Source of the DNA: Rhynchosporium graminicola
Lineage: Eukaryota > Ascomycota > Leotiomycetes > Helotiales > Ploettnerulaceae
Length of the DNA: 64,000 bases
Assembly (NCBI GenBank): GCA_900074885.1
Contig: FJUW01000012.1
Location: forward strand, 124,001 to 188,000
Reading direction: 5' to 3'
Each line of letters begins with the position of its first letter. The first letter of the stretch is position 1. The notes beneath the pieces were generated by a model. It saw nothing but the letters and a program-made list of their open reading frames with translations. It did no database searches and was not told the origin of the DNA. Below, one piece after another: positions 33,025 to 45,275 of this stretch. A program made the position numbers and the translations under genes.

Positions 33025-36000
33025 TTAGCCTCGGACAGCAGCCAATAAAGCGGGGTGTCCTTGAATTAGCGATGCGTTCTTCTCAGCAATGAACTTGACG
33101 GTAGCGATAACTTTGGCACGGGTCTCATCCTCGAGTTGCTCGGCTGGCTCGCCGAGGACGGCTTCGAATACTGGGACGAGCTTTGGGGTGAGAGAGATGA
33201 CGTCTGCATTCTGGTGTTGGTCTGTAATGATGAATTAGCATATGAAAGAAAGTTTTGTTCGGACTGGAGTAACTTACACAGTCCAGCAATGCAGGTGAAG
33301 ATGGGCTCGTTCTCTTCGTAGTCCTCCTTCAACGGCAGGAGGTCAACGAGAACTGGTAGAATGTCGCCAATGGGGACCTTGTCTGGATGGGCCATGATCA
33401 TGCGAGTGACACATCCACAAGCGTTATCCAGAGTTCGGGCACGCTGGGTTTGGAGAAGCGGCTCAAGTTTGCCCAAGATGCTGTTGTAGCTTGGGAGGTA
33501 GGCGGCCGAATCTGTGGAGTGGAAGATTAACAATCCAAGAGCGTATGCGGCGTTTGACTTGGTCTCTGGGTCCTCATCTGTCAACTTGTGGATGAGAAGC
33601 TTGAGAAGAGGTGCGGTGAAAGGAGTGACACCAGCACCCATATGTCTGGTGCATTCAGCGATGACACCGACGGCTGTTGAGCGCTCGTAATTGGTCGAAG
33701 AAGAGGCGAACTTAGTGATCGGCTTTTGGTAGACCTTGAAGAGCTCGCCAAATTGAGTGCCGAGTGCCTTGGCCATGCCGATTATCACGTCGAGAGCGGT
33801 GTCAATAACAAGCCAGTCGTACTCTGAGGACTCCTCTTCATCCAGATCATCATGGTCATCTTCGTCACCCATGTCATTTTGGCAAGGATGCGACTTGGTG
33901 AGAATGGCGGCAACAGTAGAGGTCATGAGCTCAGTGAATTTGTCTTGGGTCATGATTGCTGGACCACAAAGCTTCAAAGATGCGGATACGTTACGGTTGA
34001 TGTCGGTAACGACAGCCCTATTGAATCAAGTTGTCAGTATATGAAACACATGAAAATATTGCAACAGAACTTTTTGGTAGTTTGATCAGAATATAGATAC
34101 GTGTTCGCAGCATCCGCAAATTATGCGTCTGAGTGAGCTGGGTATAACGTCATGTGCCTCATAATTTCAGTGAAACTTTGAAGGGGTGGTACTTGCATAG
34201 AGAGAACGGACTTACCGGTCGACCTCATCTTCCCAGACAGACATTGTAGCAGCAGTCACAACTTCTCCAAGCTTCAGTAGCTCTTCGGAAGGCTGCGACT
34301 TGAGAGGAAGACCTGGAGTCCACTTCTCGCCAGTGTGGTCCTCCATCAAGGCCCAAAGGCATGCGTATGCACGCCACAGAGTGCCAATAGCAGCCTTTCG
34401 TACTCCCTCGTAGGAGTGCTCTACCAAGACGACGATAGTCTCGATTGCCTTCTCAAAGTATGGCATAAAGTTCTTTCGAGTATTCGACAGAACATCACCC
34501 AAAACCTCAATGGCAACCTCTTTCTCCAAAGCAACAGCAGTGACAGCTGTAAGATCATCCCAGTCCTCATCCTCATCATCGTCATCTTCCATGTTGTCGA
34601 GATCATCGATCTCAACCTTGCTGGTAGCTGGAGTAACAAGCTTGACCTTCTTTCCAGCGATAACAACTTCGTCTCCGAGAATCTCTCTTGCCTCTTCACC
34701 AATTTCGAAGTCAAGATCAGACTCCTCCTGGTTGAGAGAAGCCATCAAAGCACCAACTACGCCTTCAAGGAATGGTGTAAACTCCTCCTTGTAGACCTTT
34801 GCCAAAGTGCTCCAGAGAATGTAGCTTGTTTCTCTCAATCTTGCGTGGCCAAGGTTCAGGCCTTCTTCGCTGGCTTGCATCAGAGGCTGGACATACTTCT
34901 GGAAAGCAACTGGGCCGACAGCCTCTGCCATGCTTCCCATAGAATCAGTGACGATGCCTCGTAAATCAAGCTCCTCGGTACTGTCCTTGATGGTAACATA
35001 TTTAGACATCGCCTCCATAGTACCCTCGAAGTAAGGCAGGAAAGCATCCATGGCGGAGCCAGCAATGGATCCAATTGCACCAGCAGCACTTGCTTTGACA
35101 TTAAGATCCTCGTGGTTGAGCAGTTGGACAAGACGGGGAACAAGTTCTGGGACATATTTTGCGACGGTTTCCTTATCCACGCCATCCGTGACAGAGTCCA
35201 GGGCGCTGCAAGCGCCCTTCAGAGTTTCGAGATTCTTCTCATTTTCTGCTTCGCTAGATGCCTGAACAGTCGCAGCGTCAAGATTCTTGAGCAAAGCTGG
35301 AATGAGCTCAGCATGATGCTTGCAAAGCTCCTCGGCAAGGTCATCGGCCAATCTGGCGACACCATTGAGGGCGGCACCTCTGACACCCATGACTGGGTCG
35401 TTGAGAAGCTTTAGGACTATTGGCATCAGGCCGTCCAGTTGAGTCGCAATGAAATCTGGAGCTCCTTCAACACACATACCCAGAGACAGGATACCGGCTT
35501 GGCGATATTTCGGGTTGTCACTGTTGACATATTGAGGCAAGGCTTTTAGGAGTGGCACAATGACCTGGCGAGGAGGGAGACTGGTTGCGAGCAGGTCCAA
35601 GAGACCAAGCGCCGTCTTGTGCGGAGTCACATCATCTTCGTCCTCATCATCATCAATCTCAGTAGCAATTTGCATGGCCTTGAGTGTCAAATTCTCTCCC
35701 ATATCCCTGATACCTTGGATCTTCATCTTTCTGTATCTTGCGCACTGCATCAAGAAAGACAGAGCCTGTGTTCGGGACTCGTCTTGGATATCTGTATCGG
35801 CACCCAAATCGATCATGAAAATCAAGAGATCCTTGAAGTGCTTGTTCAACAACGCAGATTCGCATCCTAGAAGTGTCTGGAAGACTTCGAAAGACTGCAT
35901 GACGCGGTCATCATTTTCCTCATCAATTGCAGCTTTTAATACAGCGACCATGGCAGGGAACATCTCTTGGAAACGTGCAAGGTTTTCTGGGTCCTCATCA

Positions 36001-36637
36001 GGCTGGATCAACATAGCAACTCTGCTAAGACAGAGTAATGTGTTGACGCGAACATCTGGGCTCTCGGGGTCTTTTATTGTGTTGGACAATAGGGAGAATA
36101 GACCAGGCAGTTTATCCTCGAAGACATCCCCAGCAGTCTCAAGCAAAGAGAAGAGTGTATAGATTCCAACCTCGCGATGAGCAACTTTATCAGATGTAGA
36201 GGCCTGGAATAAACTTTGAGGAAGCGAGGCCCATTGCCCATCTTCCAAATCAATAGCGGCGATGGAAGCGATGACACGCGCAGCGGAATGTCGAACAAGT
36301 GGCTTGGTCTCATTGAGAGTGGTTTCGAAAAGTCTTTCGCGGATGGCTGGCTTCTGATCCTCGGGTAAGGCCACCCAGTGCTTTGAGATCAGACGAAGTG
36401 CCTCTACAGCGGCTTGTTGGCGGACTTCAGGAGCATCGTGGGAGGTGAGAATGTGAAGGAGCCATAGAAGAGACTGGGGGTTTGGGTAGTAGGTCTTTCG
36501 GAGTTCGGTCGTCGAGGCCTTGACGATTTCAGTATCAGCTAGAAATAATTAGCAGGTTGTTGATGGCGGGGTCAAATGGGGGCCAAGTTACGGGTTTGGA
36601 TGCCCTTCAAGAGCTCGAGAAATTTATTTTGATCCAT
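33025..36637 (-). CDS. KAP123: Karyopherin beta-4 importin (Kap123 type)
   Basis: Kap123 carries ribosomal proteins and histones H3/H4 into the nucleus. Four exons at 36637-36592, 36538-34216, 34017-33278 and 33221-33025 give 1,101 residues, the expected size. The N-terminus MDQNKFLELLKGIQTPDTEIVKAS is split by intron 1. HEAT repeats fill the rest, for example KYRQAGILSLGMCVEGAPDF, GVRGAALNGVARLADDLAEE and NVKASAAGAIGSIAGSAM. Two acidic insertions are typical of the family: EIDDDEDEDDVTPHK and NMEDDDDEDEDWDDLTAVTA. The C-terminus ends ASLIQGHPALLAAVRG. The introns are 53, 198 and 56 bp; intron 2 is unusually long, but its flanking sequence DEVDR/AVVTDINRNV joins cleanly. The Ran-binding N-terminal importin domain is partly visible but was not scored. 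Confidence 0.94.
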
Positions 36638-37884
36638 AATGATGCTGTATTGTATGTGCGAATATGCAGCATACAAGAAATTTTGTGTGAGAAGAAGAAA
36701 AAAGTCTTGTGCCTCAACACATCGGCGTTGATCAAAGAATTTAGTAAAGGCCGTGAGAAATTCCTGGTGGGGGAAGGCAGGAAAAATAATTTTGGTGGAC
36801 CTTTTGGAGCGGGACCCACTCCGCTGAGCTGCCAGCAAGGCTCAGCCTTGTCTTTGTTTATCACTTGAAAACTACTCTAAACTTGTTTGGTTTGTAAAGA
36901 TTAACTATTATCATCCAACGATGTTTGAATCGATAATTACAATGGCTTAGCATGGCTTTAGTATTTTTTTTCTTTCAACACTTCATTGGAATCAGCTATC
37001 CACACGCTTATTCCATAACCTAGTCAATGGATATTAGTCTTCGGCGAATCGTGAATCTATAAATGACTATCGCACCCCATAAAAGGATCTCACGGCTTGC
37101 ACAAAGTGAAATTTCAATTGACGGTAACATACGTTATAATCTTAGATCATGGATTTGCAACGAGCTTGCAGAATCGCTTCGCTAGAGACGAATTTCCTTA
37201 GCCTCAGATTCACTTCATCATTTCGTGCATCAAGCTGATGCCAAACCAGTACATTGGGACGAAGGAAGGGCGCTTCCCGATCCATCGTCCCCAACGGAAC
37301 CAGCTACTCAGCTCAAAATTCGTACCTCAAACCCAACCGTCGACCAGATGCTCGAGGCGATTTCGAGGTAACATCACCGCCATATTCTTCTTCTTCAGGG
37401 TTTTTGATGAGAATATCATCAAGCTATCGAAAGGGGGAAGAGGAGTATGGTAGTCAAATGTGAGTATTACACTATGCTTTTATCATGCTGAGTCTGTAAA
37501 CAGAAAAGGCAGATGTAAAGATGCAGTGGAATGTACGAGTGCCGTTTGTTCTCCCGGTAGAACTTCTGTATGATGTTTCAGACTATGAATGATTCGATAC
37601 CAATTTACTATTTTGTCTTCCAAATTCTGAATATATAACCCATTATATCCCATGATACATTACCTAGCAATCAGAACACTTTGCTGTAAGTACATTGCCC
37701 ACCTAGCTGCAGCCGTCTCAACCACAGCCTAGCACACCACCCGGGCCGTACCGCAGAGTCATCTAGATTCCACGCTTCTCTAGCTCTAGCATCTCTTTCC
37801 TCCAATCTGCGTGAAACTTATAGACCAACCTTCTTTCCAACGACCCTAAGATCTACCTATTATTTACTTGTCACCCGAGTCATA
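36638..37884. promoter_or_regulatory. Divergent upstream region, KAP123 / GNAT gene
   Basis: This 1.25-kb spacer separates divergent starts. It contains a T8 tract (36966-36973) and moderately AT-rich sequence. Small ORFs (for example 37238-37453 and 36557-36868) have no recognisable features and are not called. Confidence 0.5.
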
Positions 37885-38585
37885 ATGTTCTCCCCAACCT
37901 CATGGCACTTCCCCAACTTCCTCATCTCCGCAAACCCCACTATCATCCAACCCTCCGCCATCAACCAAGCTTTTGGCACCGATGCCATGTATAGGGCCAA
38001 GCCTATGAACGAGTCAGTGTTGAAGAAGATGTTGGATAACAGTCTCTGTTTTGGGGTATATGCGTTACCGAACAGCTCGGCGGAGATAGCTGGTATGCTT
38101 CTCTACTCCCAACATCGATCTAACTTCGCGATTCCTGGAAGAGGACGCATCTCTGTTTCATATTTAGATTTGATAAGATATCTGTTGTTAATGAGGTGGA
38201 TAATACAGGCCTTTCCAACCCCCCACAGATCGGTCTCGCAAGACTAATCACAGATCACGTCTCCTTTGCTTTTCTAACAGACGTCTATATCCTCGAACAG
38301 TATCAGTAAGCTCTCCTTCCTACCACGCAAAGTAAAAACACATATTCGAAAAAAAGAAAAGCTGATCTTCATTCTGTTAGAGGTCAAAGACTCGGTGAAT
38401 TCCTGATAAAATGCGTCGACGAGACGTTGAATAGCTGGCCAGAGTTCAGACGTGCGTTGCTTGTGTCTGATACCAAGGGCAAGGGCTTTTATGAGCAGAT
38501 GTTGGGCATGAAGGAGCTTGTGCAGGGTGGGAATGGCTTTACGATGATGACAAGGAAGGGGGCGGGGAGTGTGATCCAGATCTGA
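37885..38585 (+). CDS. GNAT-family N-acetyltransferase
   Basis: Three exons at 37885-38092, 38209-38305 and 38381-38585 give 169 residues. The reading frame is kept by acceptor 38208, which restores AEIAGLSNPPQIGLARLITD. GNAT landmarks follow: the beta-4 strand FAFLTDVYILEQYQ and the acetyl-CoA pyrophosphate loop QGQRLGEFLIKCV, a Q/RxxGxG/A-type motif (here Q-G-Q-R-L-G). After it come ALLVSDTKGKGFYEQMLGM and the C-terminal MMTRKG. The size fits a small single-domain acetyltransferase of the kind found in many fungi near nothing in particular. The substrate cannot be read from sequence, and no signal peptide is present. Introns are 116 and 75 bp. Confidence 0.85.
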
Positions 38586-39248
38586 GAGGTAGATATAGCT
38601 GTGGGATGTGGGTTGCGAGTCTAGAGTTGTGGCCTGATCTCGTTTAGGTTCGTCCGGTTTCTGGGAAGAGATTTCGACCGGAGTTGCTGGGTGAGTGAGG
38701 TTGCCATGAAATGAGCTTGGATTACCCGGGGTGTAGTGGACTTTGGAAGCTTAGTTGCCTCTTATGCTACGATGGAAAGTTGAGCTGAGATCCCTTAAGG
38801 GAACATTCTTGTTCGGGAGAATTACTCCTTACTACAATTCAAATGTGAAATCGACTGCGGAAGCAATATTGAAGGAATCTGTCTCTGGTGGAGCCAAAAA
38901 AAAACCATTCACCTACTAACAGTGGTGTGAAATTGTAGCATTGCTTGCTAAATATCTGAATCACTCAGGGTTATAAGTTATAACTATACTCGGAAGTGTC
39001 ACCCCGACCAATGAAGTGAGACCTCAAAGCCGCGAACATTCATTGCAGGACAATCGCTACAGTATTTTTTTTTTTCAAATCATATGAAGATGCGATGTAA
39101 TTAGCTGATTGTCAATTTCAGGCGATGAGCCTCCTCGGCCACAAAAAAGCGTCCATAAACTCGAGGCGCTGAAGTACGACTCGCTGAGCTCGTAAACAAA
39201 CACCAGCTCCTTTCGTTTTTACACGCTCTCTATCATCTCGAGGTCATC
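38586..39248. other. Intergenic, GNAT 3' flank
   Basis: This 663-bp stretch is AT-rich near 38880-39120 with an A9 and a T10 run. I see no gene. Confidence 0.5.
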
Positions 39249-39526
39249 ATGATTTACTCAACAGAGAAAGAAGACGCTGTGATTATTCTTCATGCACTTA
39301 CTCACCATAGTAAGTTCAAAGCCGCACTTCCGACCAACTTACCAAACGAGCAATCAAGTCATATGATATAAATCATACCAAAACATGTAATTGAGTGACT
39401 TAACCCTCTCTACTTGCCCATATAGTGATCGAATACTACGGGTGGTATCGCAGCGCAAGTTTTCGAGCTTCTATGATGAATTGCCTAAAAGAAAGAAAGA
39501 TATGTGAATATGCATTAGGCAATTGA
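39249..39526 (+). CDS. Candidate spliced microprotein (53 aa)
   Basis: The ATG at 39249 opens MIYSTEKEDAVIILHALTHH. A GTAAGT donor at 39310, a CTTAAC branch site followed by a pyrimidine stretch and a TAG acceptor at 39425 outline a well-formed intron of 116 bp, after which the frame continues IEYYGWYRSASFRASM to a TGA at 39524-39526. The exons are 39249-39309 and 39426-39526. I recognise no family. The good splice signals argue that at least a transcript exists; coding potential is uncertain, and the second exon overlaps a minus-strand candidate. Confidence 0.35.
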
Positions 39527-39861
39527 TGGGGTATTTTCTGTCAGTGACGTGAGATGGGTATGAGGTCGGCGCGAAAGTGCGGTGATTTTTGAGGTATTAT
39601 TCTCGAGAGGCTGCAGTGTGCTTCAAAAAAAAGGGGAAGGTTGATATCTTGATATTTAGACATCAGTAAAGTGTAGAGGTGCCATGCTGGAAGAATATAA
39701 GGATATGTCCAACATGGAAAGAAAGTAAGTGTACAGTAGATAGCAAGCCATAACAAATAATAGTAAGGAGGAAGAGATACGCACAACATCATCGTAATGA
39801 GCTCTTTCTTCATTTGATTATTCTCAAGCCATTTTTCGGACCACTGAGAGTCAAAAGCCAT
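39436..39861 (-). CDS. Candidate spliced microprotein (41 aa), antisense to the previous one
   Basis: The ATG at 39861 opens MAFDSQWSEKWLENNQMKKE. A GTGCGT donor at 39784 and a strong acceptor (CTAAT branch site, TCTTTCTTTCTTTTAG) at 39485 define a 300-bp intron. Exon 2 (39484-39436) gives LQFIIEARKLALRYHP and a stop. The product would be a charged, helix-forming 41-mer. I recognise no family. If the intron is retained, a 106-codon ORF runs on to 39541, rich in aromatic residues. It could be a non-coding or UTR transcript instead. Confidence 0.3.
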
Positions 39862-41787
39862 AGCAAAAACACAGCCCCGAATCTAGATTCCTGAGCTCGC
39901 ACCGTAAAGTAAATCCATGCACAAAGTATAGGGTCACGATAACCTAGAAAAGTGTGGATGGACACTTCGCAGTGCGCACTTTGTTATACTATATCTCGGG
40001 TCTATCCGGGTTGTCTTGGCCGGAAGAGCCCCGCCATCTTCTCGAAGCCCGTCTCGGGAGAAATACCCGAAGCTTGTATTTCTACGGAGATACGGAGTAG
40101 AGGAGGAGGTGTTTCCATCCGTGGATGTTTTTGTTCCGTGGGAAGTAAGTAAATAAAGATATGGGGATGTGGGCTGGCCTATCCAGTTTGGGTTTCCAAG
40201 GATTTATTCGACTGAAATGATGTTTTCGTTCTCGTGTTGTGAATGTTTTCTCGTTGGCATCCACAGAGATTATTAATGTTCGAATCGGGACACATCGTCT
40301 TTCATAAAGCCCCCCACTAATCAGCCCCTCCAATGGCGGATGGGCAATCGGGTTAGGTGGGCTTGGTGGGGAGCGGCAGAACTCTTACCCGCTGTGACTT
40401 TCAAAAAGACCAATCAGAATGAACCATTACTAAACAATCCTTTCGGGGTGAAGCTGTTCACTCGCTCGTGTGATGTTTTTTTGTACTGGCTCCGAATGGC
40501 GATTGGGAATTCAAAGCTGAATCACCCGAACCATGCATAGGAAGCTCACGGTGGAATCATAGCACGATTTGCTATTACCACTCACCCGAAACCTGAGTAC
40601 AACCATATTTGAAATATTGTCAGCAGGGAGTGCCCAGACTCGGACCAAAGACTGACTGACATAACAGGTGATGGACAGATATAGATAACTGCCATCTCCC
40701 CTCCCTTCCCTTGGCGTCCTAAGCACCAAATAGCGTTTTGCCGAGCTGCGGGGGACGGGGAAGGGAAGGGGAAGGGGAAGACAAGGGAAGGATATACTCG
40801 GGACGCTTCCTCGTACCAAGCCCGTCTCGTGCGCAGCAAGGCTGGCTGTGCTGCTACTTTACTTGGCAAGCATGTTTGTTTGTTTGTTTTGTATGGGATG
40901 AGCATGAGAGGGAAATTAGGTACGAAAGGTACATCCATCTCCATGTCAGCCCTGGCGAAGTACGTATCCAAGCTTTCCCGAAGCGAAGCGTTTGAATCAT
41001 GTTCGCGTATCCTCCCACTACTGACTGTGCTGCCGCAGGTACGGTACGGGACGGGAGGACTTCCTGACGCTGCGAATACCCTACCCACCCAAGTGACCCA
41101 ACCGGTCGTCCGTCCTACCTAGTCCGTGCAATGAGGCGATTTGGATATGAGAGGACAGGGAGAGAGATGGCGAAGAGCCTCAAGAGTCTGATGGGACTGT
41201 TTTTCCTTGGTAGTTAGTTTGTTAGTTATGACTTGGCATGTTGTACTGGTGCTGCACGCTGGATATTGTAATAACATAGAAATGGTGCAGCTGATACGCA
41301 CAGTGCATGACATGCCATGTGAATGTGATGGGAGAGAGAGAGGCTCCCTCCCACGACAAACATACATCATCCAAGCAAGCCCGTCGCTTCACCTGCCAAT
41401 TATGCGCGCGCTCCGACGTACTTGTATTTCTCACTCTCACCCTCACCCGCACCCTCACGATCCGTCCTGATCGAGAGATGAAAGAAAGAAAAGGTAGGAG
41501 GAGGTCGTGAGACATGACAGACAGCACATACAGCCTTGTTCCGCATCCGCCCGATGTTTCTGCCCGACTCGCCCGTATTGTTTCCCGTCCAGACCCGGTC
41601 AAGCAGAACGACGAGATGGCGGGCTTGCCTCATTGGCTGCGTGGGCATCTTGTCCACCTCGGTCCCTCTCATCCACAGGCCCAAATCTCCAGCTCCCCAC
41701 CACTACTACCACTACTTACCATCATCCCGTAGTCAAACCCGCCATTCCAGCCATAGCCAGACCCGCAACTCCAGCCGGGCTCAAAAG
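39862..41787. promoter_or_regulatory. Upstream region of PCK1, GA- and CA-rich
   Basis: This 1.9-kb spacer should contain the PCK1 promoter and leader. It includes GGGGAAGG repeats (40748-40780), a (TTTG)n run (40873-40889), TCACCCTCACC repeats (41433-41459) and a run of ACTACC triplet-like sequence (41700-41720). Many small overlapping ORFs on both strands reflect composition. I assign no specific regulator site. Confidence 0.5.
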
Positions 41788-44410
41788 ATGTCGAAGCCTT
41801 CGTCCTACTTAAATAACTCTGCCGACCCCGTCCAGCGAACCTCTTCTCCATACCCCGATCCCCGCGAACTTGGTCCCAAATCGAAAATTCTCAATAGTCG
41901 CACCGGAAACTTTCACAGCACAAGCTTAAGAAATATGGTTACCATCAATACTGTCAACAAGACGGCCCTCCACCCCGGTGGAGTTCAGTACGTCCAGCCC
42001 CTCTCACGTCGCTGCCGATGGCGATTACCCCTCTACAACACGAAGCTAATGAATTGAAAGGCCTGTGAAGGAACATACAGAGCTAGAAAACGAGTTACAC
42101 GAGAAGGCACACATCGATTATGATCGAGTAGCAATTGTACGTTCTGGCAGATCCAATACAAAACATTTCGTTGTCAAATCACTAACTCGTTTACTTACAG
42201 GTTCCCAATCCATCTGTCGCTGCCCTTTACGAAGATGCCCTCGTCTATGAGACCGGTTCTGCCATTACATCTACTGGTGCCCTCACAGCATACTCTGGAG
42301 CGAAGACTGGTCGTTCGCCTTTAGATAAGAGAATTGTTAAGGAACCTGGATCGGAAAACGAGATCTGGTGGGGGTAAGCACACATAATCCATAATACCTT
42401 CTGTACCAATGCTGATTTACTACACAGACCAGTCAACAAACCTATGACACCCGAGGTAAGCTACTTCTACACATGATCTTGTCCCTGCTATAGCAGACAG
42501 CTATTGGAGCAATTATTTTATTTTACTTCATATCCATAACTCCTAGAAATTTCGTCCTTTGGATTCACACTCAAGCAACCCTCTTTACCACTTTATTTCT
42601 TAACGCTATTTTCACAATTCCACATTATGTCACATTCACTTTCAACAGCAGAACCAATCTCCTTTCGTCCAATTTCGCTGCACAAATCGGGGAGCAACGG
42701 AAGAAGCTTCGAAAAGCTTCGGGTGTGAACCCAGACCCCGCGTTTCGCATCGAGGGGCTTGCTGCACTATTATGTCATAGCTCTCACTACCAGCACCCCC
42801 TTTCTCATCACGTGGCTCTCGGCTCATTCACTCTATTTTGACGACAACCTTTGCACACGACCACTTACTAATTATGTCTCCTTAGGTGTGGAGAATCAAC
42901 AGAGAAAGGGCAATTGATTACCTGAACACCCGAAACCGTATTTACGTCGTCGACGGATTTGCAGGGTGGGACAAGAAGTACCAGATCAAAGTCCGAGTCG
43001 TCTGCGCGCGTGCCTACCATGCTCTATTCATGAGGAATATGCTCATCCGACCTGACCGGAAAGATCTTGAGCATTTCCACCCAGATTACACGATTTACAA
43101 TGCCGGATCTTTCCCTGCCAACAGATACACCGAGGGTATGACTTCAGGTACCTCGGTGGCTATCAACTTCGCCGATAAGGAGATGGTTATTCTTGGTACT
43201 GAGTACGCCGGAGAAATGAAAAAAGGGTAAGTACCGGATAAATCTTGATTGTTTTTGTCTGGGTCAATGTCCCAAGAGCTTCTTGAGACATTTCTTACCA
43301 ACCCCATTACTTGCCTAGTGCATCATTCAATGAGCAAATGCTAACCCTGGTGTTCAGTGTTTTCACAGTCCTATTCTATGAGATGCCCGTAAAGCACAAC
43401 GTTCTCACTCTCCACTCCTCCGCAAACGAGGGCAAGAACGGAGATGTCACTGTTTTCTTCGGTCTGTCAGGTACTGGAAAGACAACTCTGTCTGCAGACC
43501 CCAACCGTATGTTGATCGGTGACGATGAGCACTGCTGGAGCGACCGAGGTATCTTCAACATCGAAGGTGGTGTGAGTTGCTTTCCATGAACTTGTACTTG
43601 ACAGGCGCTGAATTCTGATAGTGCTACGCGAAATGTATTGGTCTCACAGCCGAGAAAGAGCCAGATATTTTCGGTGCCATCAAGTTCGGTTCCGTCCTTG
43701 AGAACGTTGTTTTCAGCCCAGAGACCCGTCATGTCGACTACGAGGATACTACTCTTACAGAGAACACTCGTTGCGCATACCCTATCGAGTATATTCATAA
43801 CGCCAAGATTCCTTGTTTGTCAGAAAATCACCCAACTAACATCATCCTCCTCACTTGTGACGCCCGAGGTGTCCTGCCACCCATATCGAAACTCGACTCA
43901 GCCCAGACTATGTTCCATTTCATCTCCGGTTACACCTCTAAGATGGCTGGTACCGAAGATGGTATCACTGAGCCACAAGCTACCTTCTCCTCTTGCTTCG
44001 CACAGCCGTTCTTGGCTTTGCACCCAATGAGGTACGCGAAGATGTTGGCTGATAAGATCGAGCACCACAAGGCCAACGCCTGGTTGTTGAACACCGGATG
44101 GGTCGGGGCTGGTGCCGCTACTGGTGGAAAGCGTTGCCCATTGAAATATACTCGTGCCATTCTGGATGCGATTCACTCTGGGGAACTTGCAAATGTCGAG
44201 TACGAGGTTTACGAGACCTTCAACCTTGCTGTACCCAAGACCTGCCCCAACGTTCCTTCAGAGCTTTTGAACCCAAGGAACGCATGGAGCCAGGGACATG
44301 ACAGCTTCAGGCAGGAGGTAACAAAGCTTGGTGGTCTTTTTGTTGAGAATTTCAAGAAGTACTCCGATGAGGCTACCGAGGATGTCATCAAAGCTGGCCC
44401 ACAGCTGTAG
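41788..44410 (+). CDS. PCK1: Phosphoenolpyruvate carboxykinase (ATP type)
   Basis: PEPCK turns oxaloacetate and ATP into PEP and CO2, the committed step of gluconeogenesis (acuF in Aspergillus). Seven exons at 41788-41987, 42061-42136, 42201-42373, 42428-42455, 42886-43226, 43358-43571 and 43622-44410 give 606 residues. The P-loop [11 protein letters not shown] and the second nucleotide/metal motif [11 protein letters not shown] are intact, as are [21 protein letters not shown]-like [28 protein letters not shown] and [10 protein letters not shown]. The start is ambiguous: 41788 is the first ATG of the open frame, but an ATG at 41935 ([18 protein letters not shown]) matches where yeast-like enzymes start and would give 557 residues. 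Exon 4 is only 28 bp and is followed by a 430-bp intron, far longer than its neighbours. Confidence 0.95.
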
Positions 44411-45275
44411 GTCAGGTTGTTGGTGGGGCGTGACGAATATTGAGAATATGGACTGTATATAAATTGTAAGGAGTCCCTGATGTTGTTTAGCACAAGCAAG
44501 CAGCACAAGAATACAAAAACATTGTAAAACCGATCATGAACGGGTTCCCTGTGGATTGCCATGCAAAAATGTAGACTGTCTTCGTCCCGGTCTTTTAGTT
44601 ACATTTGATTACCATTGTCAAGCTTATGAGCTGGCCCAACGTAGGAATTCGAAATGCAGCACATCTTTGTTCAATTGAGGCTGGGCAAACTTCGACGAAG
44701 TCATCCAACACTTGAGTCACTTCCAAAGAAATACTTTGGGTAATGTCCTGTGATGATTTTGTGACATTAGCATTGAGTTGCGATCTGGAAATGCGATGGC
44801 CCGTTCGTTGCCCATTTCCCGAAGACGGTTGGATTTGCCTCGCCTCGACTAAGTGAAGATGATCCCGATTTCTAAGTCATCGTCCTGATTGGTAGCCTTT
44901 CAGTGAGGGATTAATAAGGAATACTAATTTACAGTTTGAGGGCAGCTTAGTGTGCGCATACTTCTAATGAATCACACGACGTATTCCCGAGGCAATTCTG
45001 CGATTGGATACGGTATGAACACCGTACCCTAGGTACTTGTAGTTATAGTGATTGATAGAGATGAGATCTACGAAGATTGCCAACACAGGAATGCCGAGCC
45101 AGCCAGCCAGCGCATCCGAGCCACGGACCTGACTAGCTTCCTTTTTGCCCAACCATAACTTGCGGGCTCCCACGACACGCCGTCCAGTTACACAACCAGA
45201 CAGCAATTACAGCCCTGCTTTGCATGCTTTGCAGAAAGAATCAAGGCAGGAAAAGGTAAGCAAAGGAAGCACAGA
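44411..45275. other. Intergenic, PCK1 3' flank and TCO89 promoter
   Basis: This 865-bp spacer lies between two tandem plus-strand genes. I see no gene; a CCAGCCAGCCAG triplication sits at 45100-45112. Confidence 0.55.

Noticed and set aside
35560..36162. 200-codon plus-strand ORF
   Set aside because: It is antisense to conserved HEAT repeats of KAP123 and is Ser-rich, as expected from reverse reading.
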